Source: Scytonematopsis contorta HA4267-MV1 (GTDB taxonomy: Bacteria > Cyanobacteriota > Cyanobacteriia > Cyanobacteriales > Nostocaceae). From it: a DNA stretch of 64,000 nucleotides. This document shows, one piece after another, positions 33,056 to 41,025 of this stretch (the first letter of the stretch is position 1; each line of letters starts with the position of its first letter). The position numbers were made by a program, and so were the translations under genes. The notes under the pieces were generated by a model. It was not told where the DNA came from. It did not search any database and saw nothing but the letters and a program-made list of their open reading frames with translations. The stretch covers positions 1 through 64,000 of the forward strand of contig JAHHIC010000034.1 of NCBI GenBank assembly GCA_019359035.1, read 5' to 3'.

Positions 33056-34519
33056 TCAAAACTTAACCATATCCGTTTTTGGCATTAAAGACTTTAAAAA
33101 TGGTAAAGCAAACACAATCGGAGCCTGTTTATCTATCATTATCCGTACCGAAGTAGTTGTTCCAGGTGTGATTTTAATCTCTGGACCCTTAGAAGACGAC
33201 CACTTAAAGCCGCTTTTACTTGAACTATCCCGTTCCATCTCGGTAAAGACAGCAAGTTGAGGTCCTTGTGCCATCACTCCTGGTAAAATATCAGGATTCC
33301 CCACCAAACTGGCTGCACCCTGTTGCGTCACAGGAAATTCATATATCTTTATTACCTTAGCAGTGATACCACCAAATTCTTCCCTTTTTACCGTCGAAGG
33401 TGTAATTTGTAGTGGCATACCAAGCTTAATTTTCTTACCTTCACTTACAGGTAAAAAGACAACATTAATTAGCTTATCTGAAGATTGTTGCGCTGAAATA
33501 GTACCAATTCCAATACCTGGTTCTAATTGCTGTCCTGGTTTTGCTGTAACTTCCAGAATTGTTCCTGTATGAGCACTGATAATTTGGCTATTTTGTTTTA
33601 GCTGCGATTCCAATTGAGCAATTACTCTTTGGGTTTCTTGAATTTCTTTTTTACGATTAATAGCTGTAGTGGAATCCTGTTCTTGTTGAACTGCTTGACG
33701 ACTCTTTAATGTTTTGAGTTGCGCTTCCAATTCGTTAACTTGATTCAGATTGGTAAGATATTGACGCTCGGAATCAGTCTCTTTTACTTCAAGTTGATTC
33801 AACTGCGATTCTGCTTCGTTAATTTGTGCTTTAGCATTGATATAGTCTTGTCGTGCTTGTAGGGAGGTATCTCTAGGAACAGCACCTTGTAAAGCAAGGC
33901 TTTGACGGTCATCCCAGCGTTTTTTCAATGTTGGTTCTAATTCGCGTAATGTTTGTAAGCGTTGTTTCAGATTTTCACGCTCTCGTTTTAGTACGTCGGA
34001 ACCTTTTTCCCGTAGGACTGGGGTGAGAGACTTGACTGTTTGCAAACTCTGCTCTAAAGTTTGACGCTGTTTTGCGATTGCTTCTTGTTCGATATTAAAA
34101 CGTTGGATTTGTGCTAAATTTGCTGTTTCATCTTGGAACCGCAGTTGGGCTAGTTTATCACGCTGAAGTTGTAATTGTTTTTGTAGTTCTGATTGGTCAA
34201 TTGTGGCTAAAACTTGACCTTTTTTTACCTTATCACCTACTTCTACGTTCAGCGACAAAATGCGTCCGGGTTGGGATGCTTGAACTGACACTACTTTGCT
34301 GGGATAAACTATTACCCCTTGACCATTAACAATAATGGGGATACGTCCGATAATACTCCATGTTGTTCCTGCTGCAACTAATGAACCAAGTGCAAATAAA
34401 GAAAGCCAGCGTTTGGGGTTTACTACTCTTATTAGTTGGTCAAGTTGTTCTGGAGAAGCTACTTTGTCTAGAGCTTCTTTTCTAAATAAATTATTTTTTT
34501 GGGGTTGTTGTGTGACCAT
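33056..34519 (-). CDS. NHLM bacteriocin secretion protein, HlyD family
   Basis: This 487-residue membrane-fusion protein links the inner-membrane exporter to the outer membrane. It has one N-terminal membrane segment (LFALGSLVAAGTTWSIIG), a lipoyl half-motif (GRILSLNVEVGDKVKKGQVLATI), a long coiled coil (residues ~110-310), the second lipoyl half (GTILEVTAKPGQQLEPG) and a beta-barrel C-terminus. It is the third component of the NHLM export system with the ABC proteins at 14704 and 24829. It lies directly downstream of the double cyclic-nucleotide-binding gene on the same strand, probably in one operon with it. Confidence 0.9.
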   Translation of the reverse strand: MVTQQPQKNNLFRKEALDKVASPEQLDQLIRVVNPKRWLSLFALGSLVAAGTTWSIIGRIPIIVNGQGVIVYPSKVVSVQASQPGRILSLNVEVGDKVKKGQVLATIDQSELQKQLQLQRDKLAQLRFQDETANLAQIQRFNIEQEAIAKQRQTLEQSLQTVKSLTPVLREKGSDVLKRERENLKQRLQTLRELEPTLKKRWDDRQSLALQGAVPRDTSLQARQDYINAKAQINEAESQLNQLEVKETDSERQYLTNLNQVNELEAQLKTLKSRQAVQQEQDSTTAINRKKEIQETQRVIAQLESQLKQNSQIISAHTGTILEVTAKPGQQLEPGIGIGTISAQQSSDKLINVVFLPVSEGKKIKLGMPLQITPSTVKREEFGGITAKVIKIYEFPVTQQGAASLVGNPDILPGVMAQGPQLAVFTEMERDSSSKSGFKWSSSKGPEIKITPGTTTSVRIMIDKQAPIVFALPFLKSLMPKTDMVKF

Positions 34520-34616
34520 TGGATTTTTCCCTAAAATTTTTGTGTTTTTATCTCACGCATAAACCGGAGGTTTTCCCGTAGGGTAGTCGCAAAGTCGCAA
34601 AGGACAGATATTGTGA

Positions 34617-35714
34617 TTACTCAACTCGAATTCGTTTTAGCATCCACTCAAAACGTGCTCCTGCTAAAGCTAATTGTGCAAGAAAGTTGGTGTTGAGTTC
34701 GTTAGCGTAAGATTCTTCTAGAGATTTACCTGTGCTGTAGGTAACTCTGCCGTATCCAAGTCGTTGGACGATTCCTTGTTGTTTGTCTGCTAGGATAATT
34801 GCTAGGACGCGGTAAAAGCGAGCTGCAAAACCAACATCGTGAAGCAGTTTGGCTGATAGTCGCCATCTGGGAATAGAAAGCACTCGTGAATCCCGTAGTG
34901 CTTTGACTGTAATAGCAGGGGTTTGGGCGTCGATAAATGGTGTCTCACCAAGAATATCTCCACGAGACATACGGGCAAATTCTTTCTCTATCGGTTGATT
35001 TCGGCTATCTTCTAAGTTTGAGAACGCTTGGGCTAACGGGTTACTATCGGCTTCTGCTGCATTTAAACCTACTATGCCATCAAGTAAAATATGTAACGAT
35101 TCGATAGGTCTGCCGCTACGAATTAACACTGAATTAGTTGCAAATTGCTCAACTCGTCCTACAGCAATTAGCCAATCGATGTCGCTATCATCTAATTCCG
35201 CAAATATAATTAAAGCTTCTCGTAATTGTGACTGACTCAAAACAACTGTGCTATTTCCCAGTTGACGCATCATTTGTTCAAGTCTGTGTGCTAATAATAC
35301 CGCACTTGCTCGATAAAGGTGTGCGGCAAAACTTAGGTCTTGCTGTAGTTTTCTCTTTAAATGTGACTGCTTAATTGTCAAAACCGAGGATTTCGTTGTA
35401 GCGGTGACGGTGGTAGCAGGTAAATAAGCATCAACAAAAGGAATTTCTCCCACCATCTCCCCACTAGATAACCGAGCAATTTCCCGTCCAGGTAGCGTAC
35501 CACCTTCCAATGCAGCAAAAGCACGACCCAAGGGGTTTTCATCACTTTGACTTACGGAAACAGTTAATGCACCATGCAATAAAATATGCAAAGCATCTAG
35601 AGGTTGACCTTGCTGGATAAGAACAGTTCCCGGCTCAATTTCCACCTTTATTCCAACATCCAACATCCAATCTATATCTTGATTACTTAATTCCTGAAGT
35701 AGAACCTCTGCCAT
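34617..35714 (-). CDS. Protein with two cyclic-nucleotide-binding-like domains
   Basis: This 365-residue protein has two consecutive domains of the CAP/cNMP-binding fold, at roughly residues 15-150 and 180-315. Each has a VLIxxGxPxxxLHILLxG core and a GExPFxDAxxPAxTV stretch. No DNA-binding domain follows, so it is not a transcription factor of the Crp type. Similar proteins accompany NHLM exporters in cyanobacteria, where the same fold also begins the peptidase-less ABC protein (14704). It may sense a ligand or regulate export. It is the first gene of the minus-strand group after the precursors. Confidence 0.75.
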   Translation of the reverse strand: MAEVLLQELSNQDIDWMLDVGIKVEIEPGTVLIQQGQPLDALHILLHGALTVSVSQSDENPLGRAFAALEGGTLPGREIARLSSGEMVGEIPFVDAYLPATTVTATTKSSVLTIKQSHLKRKLQQDLSFAAHLYRASAVLLAHRLEQMMRQLGNSTVVLSQSQLREALIIFAELDDSDIDWLIAVGRVEQFATNSVLIRSGRPIESLHILLDGIVGLNAAEADSNPLAQAFSNLEDSRNQPIEKEFARMSRGDILGETPFIDAQTPAITVKALRDSRVLSIPRWRLSAKLLHDVGFAARFYRVLAIILADKQQGIVQRLGYGRVTYSTGKSLEESYANELNTNFLAQLALAGARFEWMLKRIRVE

Positions 35715-35736
35715 AATAAAACTCTCTTAAAAATAA

Positions 35737-35815
35737 TGGGGAATGGGGAGTGGGGAGTGGGGAATAGGGAGTGGGGAGTGGGGAATGGGGAATGGGGAGT
35801 GGGGAGTGGGGAATT
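35737..35815. repeat. Short tandem heptamer repeats (GGGGART)
   Basis: About eleven units of GGGGAGT or GGGGAAT follow one another. Heptamer tandem repeats of this kind are characteristic of heterocyst-forming cyanobacteria. They lie between the cyclic-nucleotide-like gene and the divergent precursor gene, in the leader of the former. Confidence 0.85.
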
Positions 35816-35860
35816 GTGAATTGCAAATTGCGAATTGGTATTAGCACCCCGATAATTCTT

Positions 35861-36154
35861 CTATCTTCCAAAAAGTCTGGCTAATCCACTGAGAACTTTC
35901 ATTACATCTTCGGCGGAATTAAAGCCTAAGCCAATAAATTGAAATGCCGAAGAAAATGTCTGAGAAGCCCCGAAAGTTGAATTTGAACCACGACCTCTTC
36001 TTCTTGAGCTGTTTCGATGGGTTGAAAATATGTCTCTTTTCTCGAACGTTGAACCAGACAAGAAAATACTGATTCCACCTGAAATTCCATCTAGTTCTTC
36101 TTCGGATAATTCAACTGGTGTATGGTTTACATCGAGTTCTTCATCATTGGACAT
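35861..36154 (-). CDS. Divergent bacteriocin-like precursor with Gly-Gly leader
   Basis: 97 residues starting at the second of two adjacent ATGs. The leader VELSEEELDGISGG has the same plan as the leaders of the four CTB precursors next to it and ends in double glycine at residue 27. The 70-residue core is quite different: it has a basic stretch (NSSRRRGRGSNST), a serine/phenylalanine-rich middle and a C-terminal amphipathic helix (AEDVMKVLSGLARLFG). It would be cleaved by the C39 transporter. It is a likely second product of the same export system. Confidence 0.75.
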   Translation of the reverse strand: MSNDEELDVNHTPVELSEEELDGISGGISIFLSGSTFEKRDIFSTHRNSSRRRGRGSNSTFGASQTFSSAFQFIGLGFNSAEDVMKVLSGLARLFGR

Positions 36155-36323
36155 CATTTACTTTTTTCCCTCTTCTCTATCGATTTTTCCTAAAAATCAA
36201 CTATTTCAGGCAAGTTTGAACTCATGCAAATCGCAATACAAATACTAAAAGCAGAGACCGCTCGTAGGTTTGAACGCTCTCTGCTAATAGTTGTGATGTC
36301 ACCCTGAAGACCTTATTCTTTAC

Positions 36324-36578
36324 CTAATTACCGATAGCAATACCTTGAAACGCGGAGCTAATGGTTTCTTCCAAGTTGGTCATAGATGATGTAAAACTAC
36401 CGTTAGGACCAGCAAAAGTTTGTTGACCGACAGTTAAACTTTTCTTTGTGAAGGTATTATTTGCGTCGGAGCTAAATCCTTGACCATTACCTAAAGTAAT
36501 AGATAAGCCACCTGCTACGGTATCGAGTTCGTCTGAGGATAATTCAACTGCAACTGAGTTCATGATTTCGTTAGACAT
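36324..36578 (-). CDS. CTB family bacteriocin precursor, copy 1
   Basis: This 84-residue peptide has the leader VAVELSSDELDTVAGG (Gly23-Gly24) and a 60-residue core starting LSITLGNGQGFSS. It is the most divergent of the four: the core has TFTKKSLTVG and ends in AFQGIAIGN. The leader type and the nearby C39 transporter predict cleavage after Gly24 and export. No cysteines, so no lanthionine or disulfide is expected. A GGAG-like site precedes the ATG. Confidence 0.85.
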   Translation of the reverse strand: MSNEIMNSVAVELSSDELDTVAGGLSITLGNGQGFSSDANNTFTKKSLTVGQQTFAGPNGSFTSSMTNLEETISSAFQGIAIGN

Positions 36579-36582
36579 TGTG

Positions 36583-37118
36583 TTTTCTCCGTGTGATGTA
36601 ATTGATATAAAAAGGCTTGTAGTTGGGCTTTAGCCCTTTAACATGTGGTATTAACCTCAACTACAAACTTACGAATATTCAAGTTAAATAACCCAAATAT
36701 TTAAGCAAAATATCGAACAGTTTAATTCTTAATACCGATACCTTGAGCAGCAGAGCTAAAGATTTCTTGTAAATTGGTCATAGAGGTAGTTCCGCTACCA
36801 TTTGGACCAGCAAAAGTTTGTTGCCCAGTAGTTAAATTGTTTTTACGGAAGCTGTTATTTGCGTCGGAGCTAAATCCTTGACCATCGCCTAAAGTAATAG
36901 ATAAGCCACCTGCTACGGTATCAAGTTCGTCTGAGGATAATTCAACTGCAACTGAGTTCATAATTTCGTTAGACATTGTGTTTTCTCCTTATGGTGTAAT
37001 TGATATAAAAAGGCTTGTAGTTGAGCTTTAGCCCTTTAACATGTGGTATTAACCTCAACTACAAACTTACGAATATTCAAGTTAAATAACCCAAATATTT
37101 AAGCAAAATATCGAACAG
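36583..37118. repeat. Duplicated intergenic blocks between precursor genes
   Basis: The gaps 36579-36721 and 36977-37119 are almost identical. Each contains a larger inverted repeat (TTGTAGTTG with CAACTACAA) enclosing the tight hairpin GGGCTAAAGCCC. The duplication unit is therefore gene plus leader, about 398 bases. The hairpins may set mRNA ends between the genes. Confidence 0.75.
36722..36976 (-). CDS. CTB family bacteriocin precursor, copy 2
   Basis: 84 residues. The leader is identical to copy 1 and the core begins LSITLGDGQGFSSDANNSF. Compared with copies 3 and 4 the core varies at NNSFRKNNLTTG. The 3' end, FSSAAQGIGIKN, is shared with copies 3 and 4. It lies 398 bases from copy 1 and 398 from copy 3, with matching flanks. 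Confidence 0.85.
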   Translation of the reverse strand: MSNEIMNSVAVELSSDELDTVAGGLSITLGDGQGFSSDANNSFRKNNLTTGQQTFAGPNGSGTTSMTNLQEIFSSAAQGIGIKN

Positions 37119-37119
37119 T

Positions 37120-37374
37120 TTAATTCTTAATACCGATACCTTGAGCCGCAGAGCTAAAGATTTCTTGTAAGTTTGTCATAGACACAGTACCACTACCATT
37201 TGAACCAGCAAAAGTTTGTTGACCAGTAGTTAGATTATTTTGACGAAAGCTATTATTTGCGTCGGAGCTAAATCCTTGACCATCGCCTAAAGTAATAGAT
37301 AAGCCACCTGCTACGGTATCGAGTTCATCTGAGGATAGTTCAACTGCAACTGAGTTCATAATTTCGTTAGACAT
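37120..37374 (-). CDS. CTB family bacteriocin precursor, copy 3
   Basis: 84 residues from the ATG at 37374, which aligns with the starts of the other copies; an in-frame ATG at 37458 would add 28 unrelated residues coded by a dispersed repeat. The core differs at SFRQNNLTTG and FAGSNGSGTVSM. Same leader and Gly-Gly site. Confidence 0.85.
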   Translation of the reverse strand: MSNEIMNSVAVELSSDELDTVAGGLSITLGDGQGFSSDANNSFRQNNLTTGQQTFAGSNGSGTVSMTNLQEIFSSAAQGIGIKN

Positions 37375-37505
37375 TGTATTTCTCCGTGTGATGTAATTGT
37401 GTATAAACCTTTGATTTTTGCCTCTTCTCTTGTGGGGTGGGCATCCTTGCCCGCCCAAAGATTCAAGTTAAACAGCCCGAATATTCAAGTTAAATATTTA
37501 CCAAT

Positions 37506-37760
37506 TTAATTTTTAATACCGATACCTTGAGCCGCAGAGCTAAAGATTTCTTGTAAATTGGTCATAGAGGTAGTTCCGCTACCATTTGGACCAGCAAAAG
37601 TTTGTTGCCCAGTGACTAAATTGTTTTGCTTGAAGCTGTTATTTGCGTCAGAGCTAAATCCTTGACCATCACCTAAAGTAATTGATAATCCACCTGCTAC
37701 TGTATCAAGTTCATCTGAGGATAATTCAACTGCGACTGAGTTCATTATTTCGTTAGACAT
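37506..37760 (-). CDS. CTB family bacteriocin precursor, copy 4
   Basis: 84 residues, first of the array in transcription order. The core has SFKQNNLVTG, otherwise matching copies 2 and 3. The 386-base spacing to copy 3 differs because the intergenic DNA is not the shared type. Its upstream region (37761-38076) presumably contains the array promoter. Confidence 0.85.
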   Translation of the reverse strand: MSNEIMNSVAVELSSDELDTVAGGLSITLGDGQGFSSDANNSFKQNNLVTGQQTFAGPNGSGTTSMTNLQEIFSSAAQGIGIKN

Positions 37761-38076
37761 TGTATTTTCTCCGTTGTGGTATTTTTCTTAGGTAGTTTTT
37801 GTTAGAATTTGCAGTGAGTTTCAAGCCGTTTATTGTTATCTTGGTTGTCTCCGCTGCGCTTTCTTTTCTCTTCATGTGTTCATAGTATGAAATTCGCAAA
37901 GGCTTCCACATCGGAAAAACGTTCGGATTGCAATCTGACTTTTCTCCATCAAAATAACTCCAACTAAAGTTGGAGGGAAGTGGAGAATAAGGGTTGAGAC
38001 GGTGAGTACAAAACTGAATTAGTTAACTGGCTCTATATATATGGGTAAAAAAGACCGCTAATGATAAATTACCTGT
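37761..38076. other. Divergent upstream region of the precursor array and the DUF3365 gene
   Basis: It contains an 18-base hairpin, CTCCAACTAAAGTTGGAG (37958-37975). No coding sequence is seen. Promoters for both directions must lie here, but I could not assign them. Confidence 0.45.
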
Positions 38077-39171
38077 ATGCTACGTCGTTTTAAATTTACT
38101 CGTCTTAAGCTCGCGTCTCAATTTACATTGCTTCTATCAGTAATTTTTCTTGGTGGTATTGCCTTGGGAGGGTTAGCGCTCTCTACAGCACTGGAGCAAA
38201 AAGCCCAAGCGGAAGTTGCCTATCGTGGAGAGATGGCAATGGAGATAGCTAATTCAGTAATATTTTATACTAATAATAATGTTGCGCCACTTATCAGGAA
38301 AATAGCTCATCCAGAAGCTGAATTTATTCCGGAGACTATACCTAGTTTGGCGACAAAACAAGTATTTGAGAAGCTTAAGGAAAATTGGAAATATAAAGAC
38401 TTGATTTATAAGGAGGCTACTCTCAACCCTACGAATATGGCTGACCAGTCTGACCTGTTTGAGGCAAAATTAATCGAGCGGTTTAACGGCGATCGCACTT
38501 TAAAAACTTTGTCAGGATTTCGCAGTTTGCCAGAGGAGAGGATGTTCTATACTGCTCAACCACTAGCTGTGACAAGTTCTAGTTGTCTAAAATGTCATGG
38601 TCTAGCCTCTGTAGCTCCAAAAAGCCATGTGGAAAAATATGGGGCTAAAAATGGTTATGGTTGGGAGCTAAATCAAATAATCGGTACTCAAATTATTTAT
38701 ATTCCTGCAACTGAAGTTTTTAGCAACGCTCGAAAAGCCTTACTTTTGTTTATCAGCATATTTATTGCCATTTTTGCATTAGTCATCGCCTTCATTAACT
38801 ATCTACTTAAGTGGAGAGTAATTAAACCTTTGAAACCAATGGCTCAACTTGCGGAAAAAATTAGTCGAGATACGGTGAACGCTAACGAAGCTAGGGTTTT
38901 GGAGCGCTCTGGAATTGGAAAAATCGCTCAACGTACTGATGAACTGGGACAGTTGGGACGGGTGTTCCAGAAAATGGTGCAAGAAGTTTGTGCTCGTGAG
39001 CAGCAGTTATCGGAGCAATTAGAGCAGCTTAGGGTAGAAATTGACACTAGTAAACTAGTACGTCAGGTTGCTGAAATTGCTGAGACTGATTATTTTCAGC
39101 AGCTACAAAAATCGGCTAAAGAAATAAGAAACCAATGGACAGATGAAGAAGGAAAAGGAAAGGACAATTAA
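38077..39171 (+). CDS. DUF3365-HAMP membrane sensor with CxxCH heme motif
   Basis: This 364-residue protein has an N-terminal membrane helix (LLSVIFLGGIALGGLALS), a periplasmic DUF3365 (Tll0287-like) domain, a second helix (ALLLFISIFIAIFALVIAFI), a HAMP domain and a C-terminal coiled coil. The sensor domain contains SSSCLKCHG (Cys170, Cys173, His174), a c-type heme attachment motif. The layout is that of a redox or gas sensor lacking an output domain. It is two bases from the ParA-like gene, so the two are co-translated and may work together. Confidence 0.85.
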   Translation: MLRRFKFTRLKLASQFTLLLSVIFLGGIALGGLALSTALEQKAQAEVAYRGEMAMEIANSVIFYTNNNVAPLIRKIAHPEAEFIPETIPSLATKQVFEKLKENWKYKDLIYKEATLNPTNMADQSDLFEAKLIERFNGDRTLKTLSGFRSLPEERMFYTAQPLAVTSSSCLKCHGLASVAPKSHVEKYGAKNGYGWELNQIIGTQIIYIPATEVFSNARKALLLFISIFIAIFALVIAFINYLLKWRVIKPLKPMAQLAEKISRDTVNANEARVLERSGIGKIAQRTDELGQLGRVFQKMVQEVCAREQQLSEQLEQLRVEIDTSKLVRQVAEIAETDYFQQLQKSAKEIRNQWTDEEGKGKDN

Positions 39172-39173
39172 AA

Positions 39174-39995
39174 ATGGCAAAAATTATATCAGTTCACTCA
39201 TTTCGAGGTGGGACAGGTAAATCTAATGTAACTGCAAACCTTGCAACGCTGATTGCACGTGCAGGAGCGCGAGTGGGGATTGTGGATACAGATATTCAAT
39301 CACCAGGTATTCACGTCCCTTTTGGATTGGACGATAAAAAAGTAAAGTGGACTCTCAATGATTATTTGTGGGGACGTTGCACAATTGAAGCAGCTAGCTA
39401 TGATGTCAGTTCTGTGTTCGCAACAAAACAAAACTGGTTTAATAATAACCGTGGCAAAATTTATTTAGTTCCTTCAAGCATTAAAACCGGGGAGATTTCC
39501 AGGATTTTGCGAGAGGGATATGATGCTCGCTTACTCAACGATGGTTTCCGTAAATTAATGCAGCATCTTAAATTAGATTATTTATTTATTGATACTCATC
39601 CTGGAATTAATGAAGAAACGCTTCTGTCTGCTGTTATTTCTGACGTACTTATAGTTATCTTGCGTCCTGATAAACAGGATTACCAGGGAACAGCGGTTAC
39701 AATAGATGTTGCGCGTAAACTGGAAGTTCCTAAAATGCTGTTAGTTGTCAATAAAGCATTATCCAGCCTTAACCATGAGGCTTTGCGGCAACAGGTGCAA
39801 GGGACTTATAATGTTCCAGTCGCAGGGGTTTTACCTGTGTGTGAAGAAATGTTTCTTTTAGCTAGTAGCGATATTTTTTGCTTGCGTTACCCGGAACATT
39901 CCTGGACAAAAACAGTGAGTGCAATTGCTAAACATATAAGTGAACCCGGTAAACCAAACAATCCATCATTTCAAATTGGCATGATTCGCCAATAA
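39174..39995 (+). CDS. ParA/MinD-like ATPase
   Basis: This 273-residue protein has a deviant Walker A box, FRGGTGKSNVTANLA, at residues 9-23, a DTDIQSPG stretch (switch I) and LFIDTHPG (Walker B). It belongs to the SIMIBI class used for positioning of proteins or DNA. It is not a chromosome-partition ParA, as there is no ParB and its partner is a membrane sensor. It probably relays the DUF3365-HAMP signal or localises a complex. The last residues (NNPSFQIGMIRQ) are unusual. Confidence 0.8.
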   Translation: MAKIISVHSFRGGTGKSNVTANLATLIARAGARVGIVDTDIQSPGIHVPFGLDDKKVKWTLNDYLWGRCTIEAASYDVSSVFATKQNWFNNNRGKIYLVPSSIKTGEISRILREGYDARLLNDGFRKLMQHLKLDYLFIDTHPGINEETLLSAVISDVLIVILRPDKQDYQGTAVTIDVARKLEVPKMLLVVNKALSSLNHEALRQQVQGTYNVPVAGVLPVCEEMFLLASSDIFCLRYPEHSWTKTVSAIAKHISEPGKPNNPSFQIGMIRQ

Positions 39996-40048
39996 CTATA
40001 GTATTGGTTAGTTTTTGTGAAAGAGTTGTTAAGATTAAATTAAAGCTA

Positions 40049-40102
40049 AATAATAGCCCCTGGTCTTAAACAAAAATAATATCCGGACAGGGCTATTATT
40101 TA
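40049..40102. terminator. Stem-loop between convergent genes, probable bidirectional terminator
   Basis: AAATAATAGCCC (40049-40060) pairs with GGGCTATTATTT (40091-40102); the loop contains a second, shorter stem. The A- and T-rich flanks give a T-run on each strand. It lies between the ParA-like gene and the DUF3611 gene. Confidence 0.6.
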
Positions 40103-40112
40103 ATTATTGTAT

Positions 40113-40691
40113 TTATTGCTCCAACCAGTTAAGCAGCCCTAGTGAAGTAAGGCTTCCGACAAAATGAGCACCAATCAAATTGATGTTTGCCAACACGACA
40201 AAGACATCCAATGGACGAATGAAATTGATAGATGTATAGCTTGCAACTCCTGGAGGTAGTGCTAAAACTTTTGCAACTACAACAGCAATGGTTACTTCAG
40301 ATGCTAAGAAAGCCAACAATAGCCCTATCAAACTAACGATTAATCCAATTTGTAACAATTGAACTACGTCACTTCTTTTTGGATGTAGTTCCCGATTAGG
40401 TGACTGTAAAAGTTTGTCTAAACGCCTATAGCGGAAAGACAAATAGATTCGGAAAGACAGCACTAAAATTCCAATCAGACCTAAAAAGACACCAAATTCC
40501 ATGACTGAATTTGTGCTTGCTTGCACAGCCAGATTGCGACTAAATATAGCTAGGAACAAAGCCAAGCTAGAAACAGTACCTAGTACTAACTGCACCCAGA
40601 CGCTAATCTGTCTTACTACGTGAAAAGTAGCCGCAAATCGTTGCTTAGTCGGTGCAGGTAAGTGAGACTTTAAATTACTCGTCATATTCAT
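40113..40691 (-). CDS. DUF3611 family membrane protein
   Basis: This 192-residue protein with four predicted membrane helices (VQLVLGTVSSLALFLAIF, GVFLGLIGILVLSFRIYL, LLQIGLIVSLIGLLLAFL and a last one near residues 155-185). The start KQRFAATFHVVRQISVW and the LRP-like loop fit DUF3611, found in cyanobacteria and chloroplasts. Function unknown. A single gene on the minus strand. Confidence 0.85.
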   Translation of the reverse strand: MNMTSNLKSHLPAPTKQRFAATFHVVRQISVWVQLVLGTVSSLALFLAIFSRNLAVQASTNSVMEFGVFLGLIGILVLSFRIYLSFRYRRLDKLLQSPNRELHPKRSDVVQLLQIGLIVSLIGLLLAFLASEVTIAVVVAKVLALPPGVASYTSINFIRPLDVFVVLANINLIGAHFVGSLTSLGLLNWLEQ

Positions 40692-41025
40692 TCCCTGATA
40701 GCATAAAGAATTGCTCTTTAAATTCGGATACCAGACGATTTAGGATGGTTGGCTAGTTTGCAGTTTAAATTATGCCTAAGATTTTATTGGTAAACATCCT
40801 CTTAAAGATGTAACGGTATAGCTGAGACTGTTTCATGACTTATAAATGAAATTGGCACAGCGGTTTTAAATATGTAGTATTTATGAACTATACGGAGAAA
40901 ATACGTAAATTTTTCTTGAGATAAATTTTGTTAGCATCAAGCTTTAAGTGGGAAATATAAAATGCGGAAGGGATAATTAAACTACCCTCAGGGTGTTATA
41001 CATACTACTTATACAGGAACCTACT
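40692..41025. other. Divergent promoter region
   Basis: Between the DUF3611 gene and the large kinase gene. No element or RNA gene is recognised. It contains short runs such as CTATACGGAGAAAATACG, none convincing as a promoter. Confidence 0.35.

Noticed and set aside
37375-37458. Longer N-terminus for precursor copy 3
   Set aside because: The extra 28 codons lie in a dispersed repeat, are absent from the other three copies, and the ATG at 37374 aligns with their starts.
36324-37760. Regularly spaced repeats that could look like a CRISPR array
   Set aside because: The units are about 390 bases, each contains a complete Gly-Gly-leader peptide gene, and there are no short spacers or cas genes.
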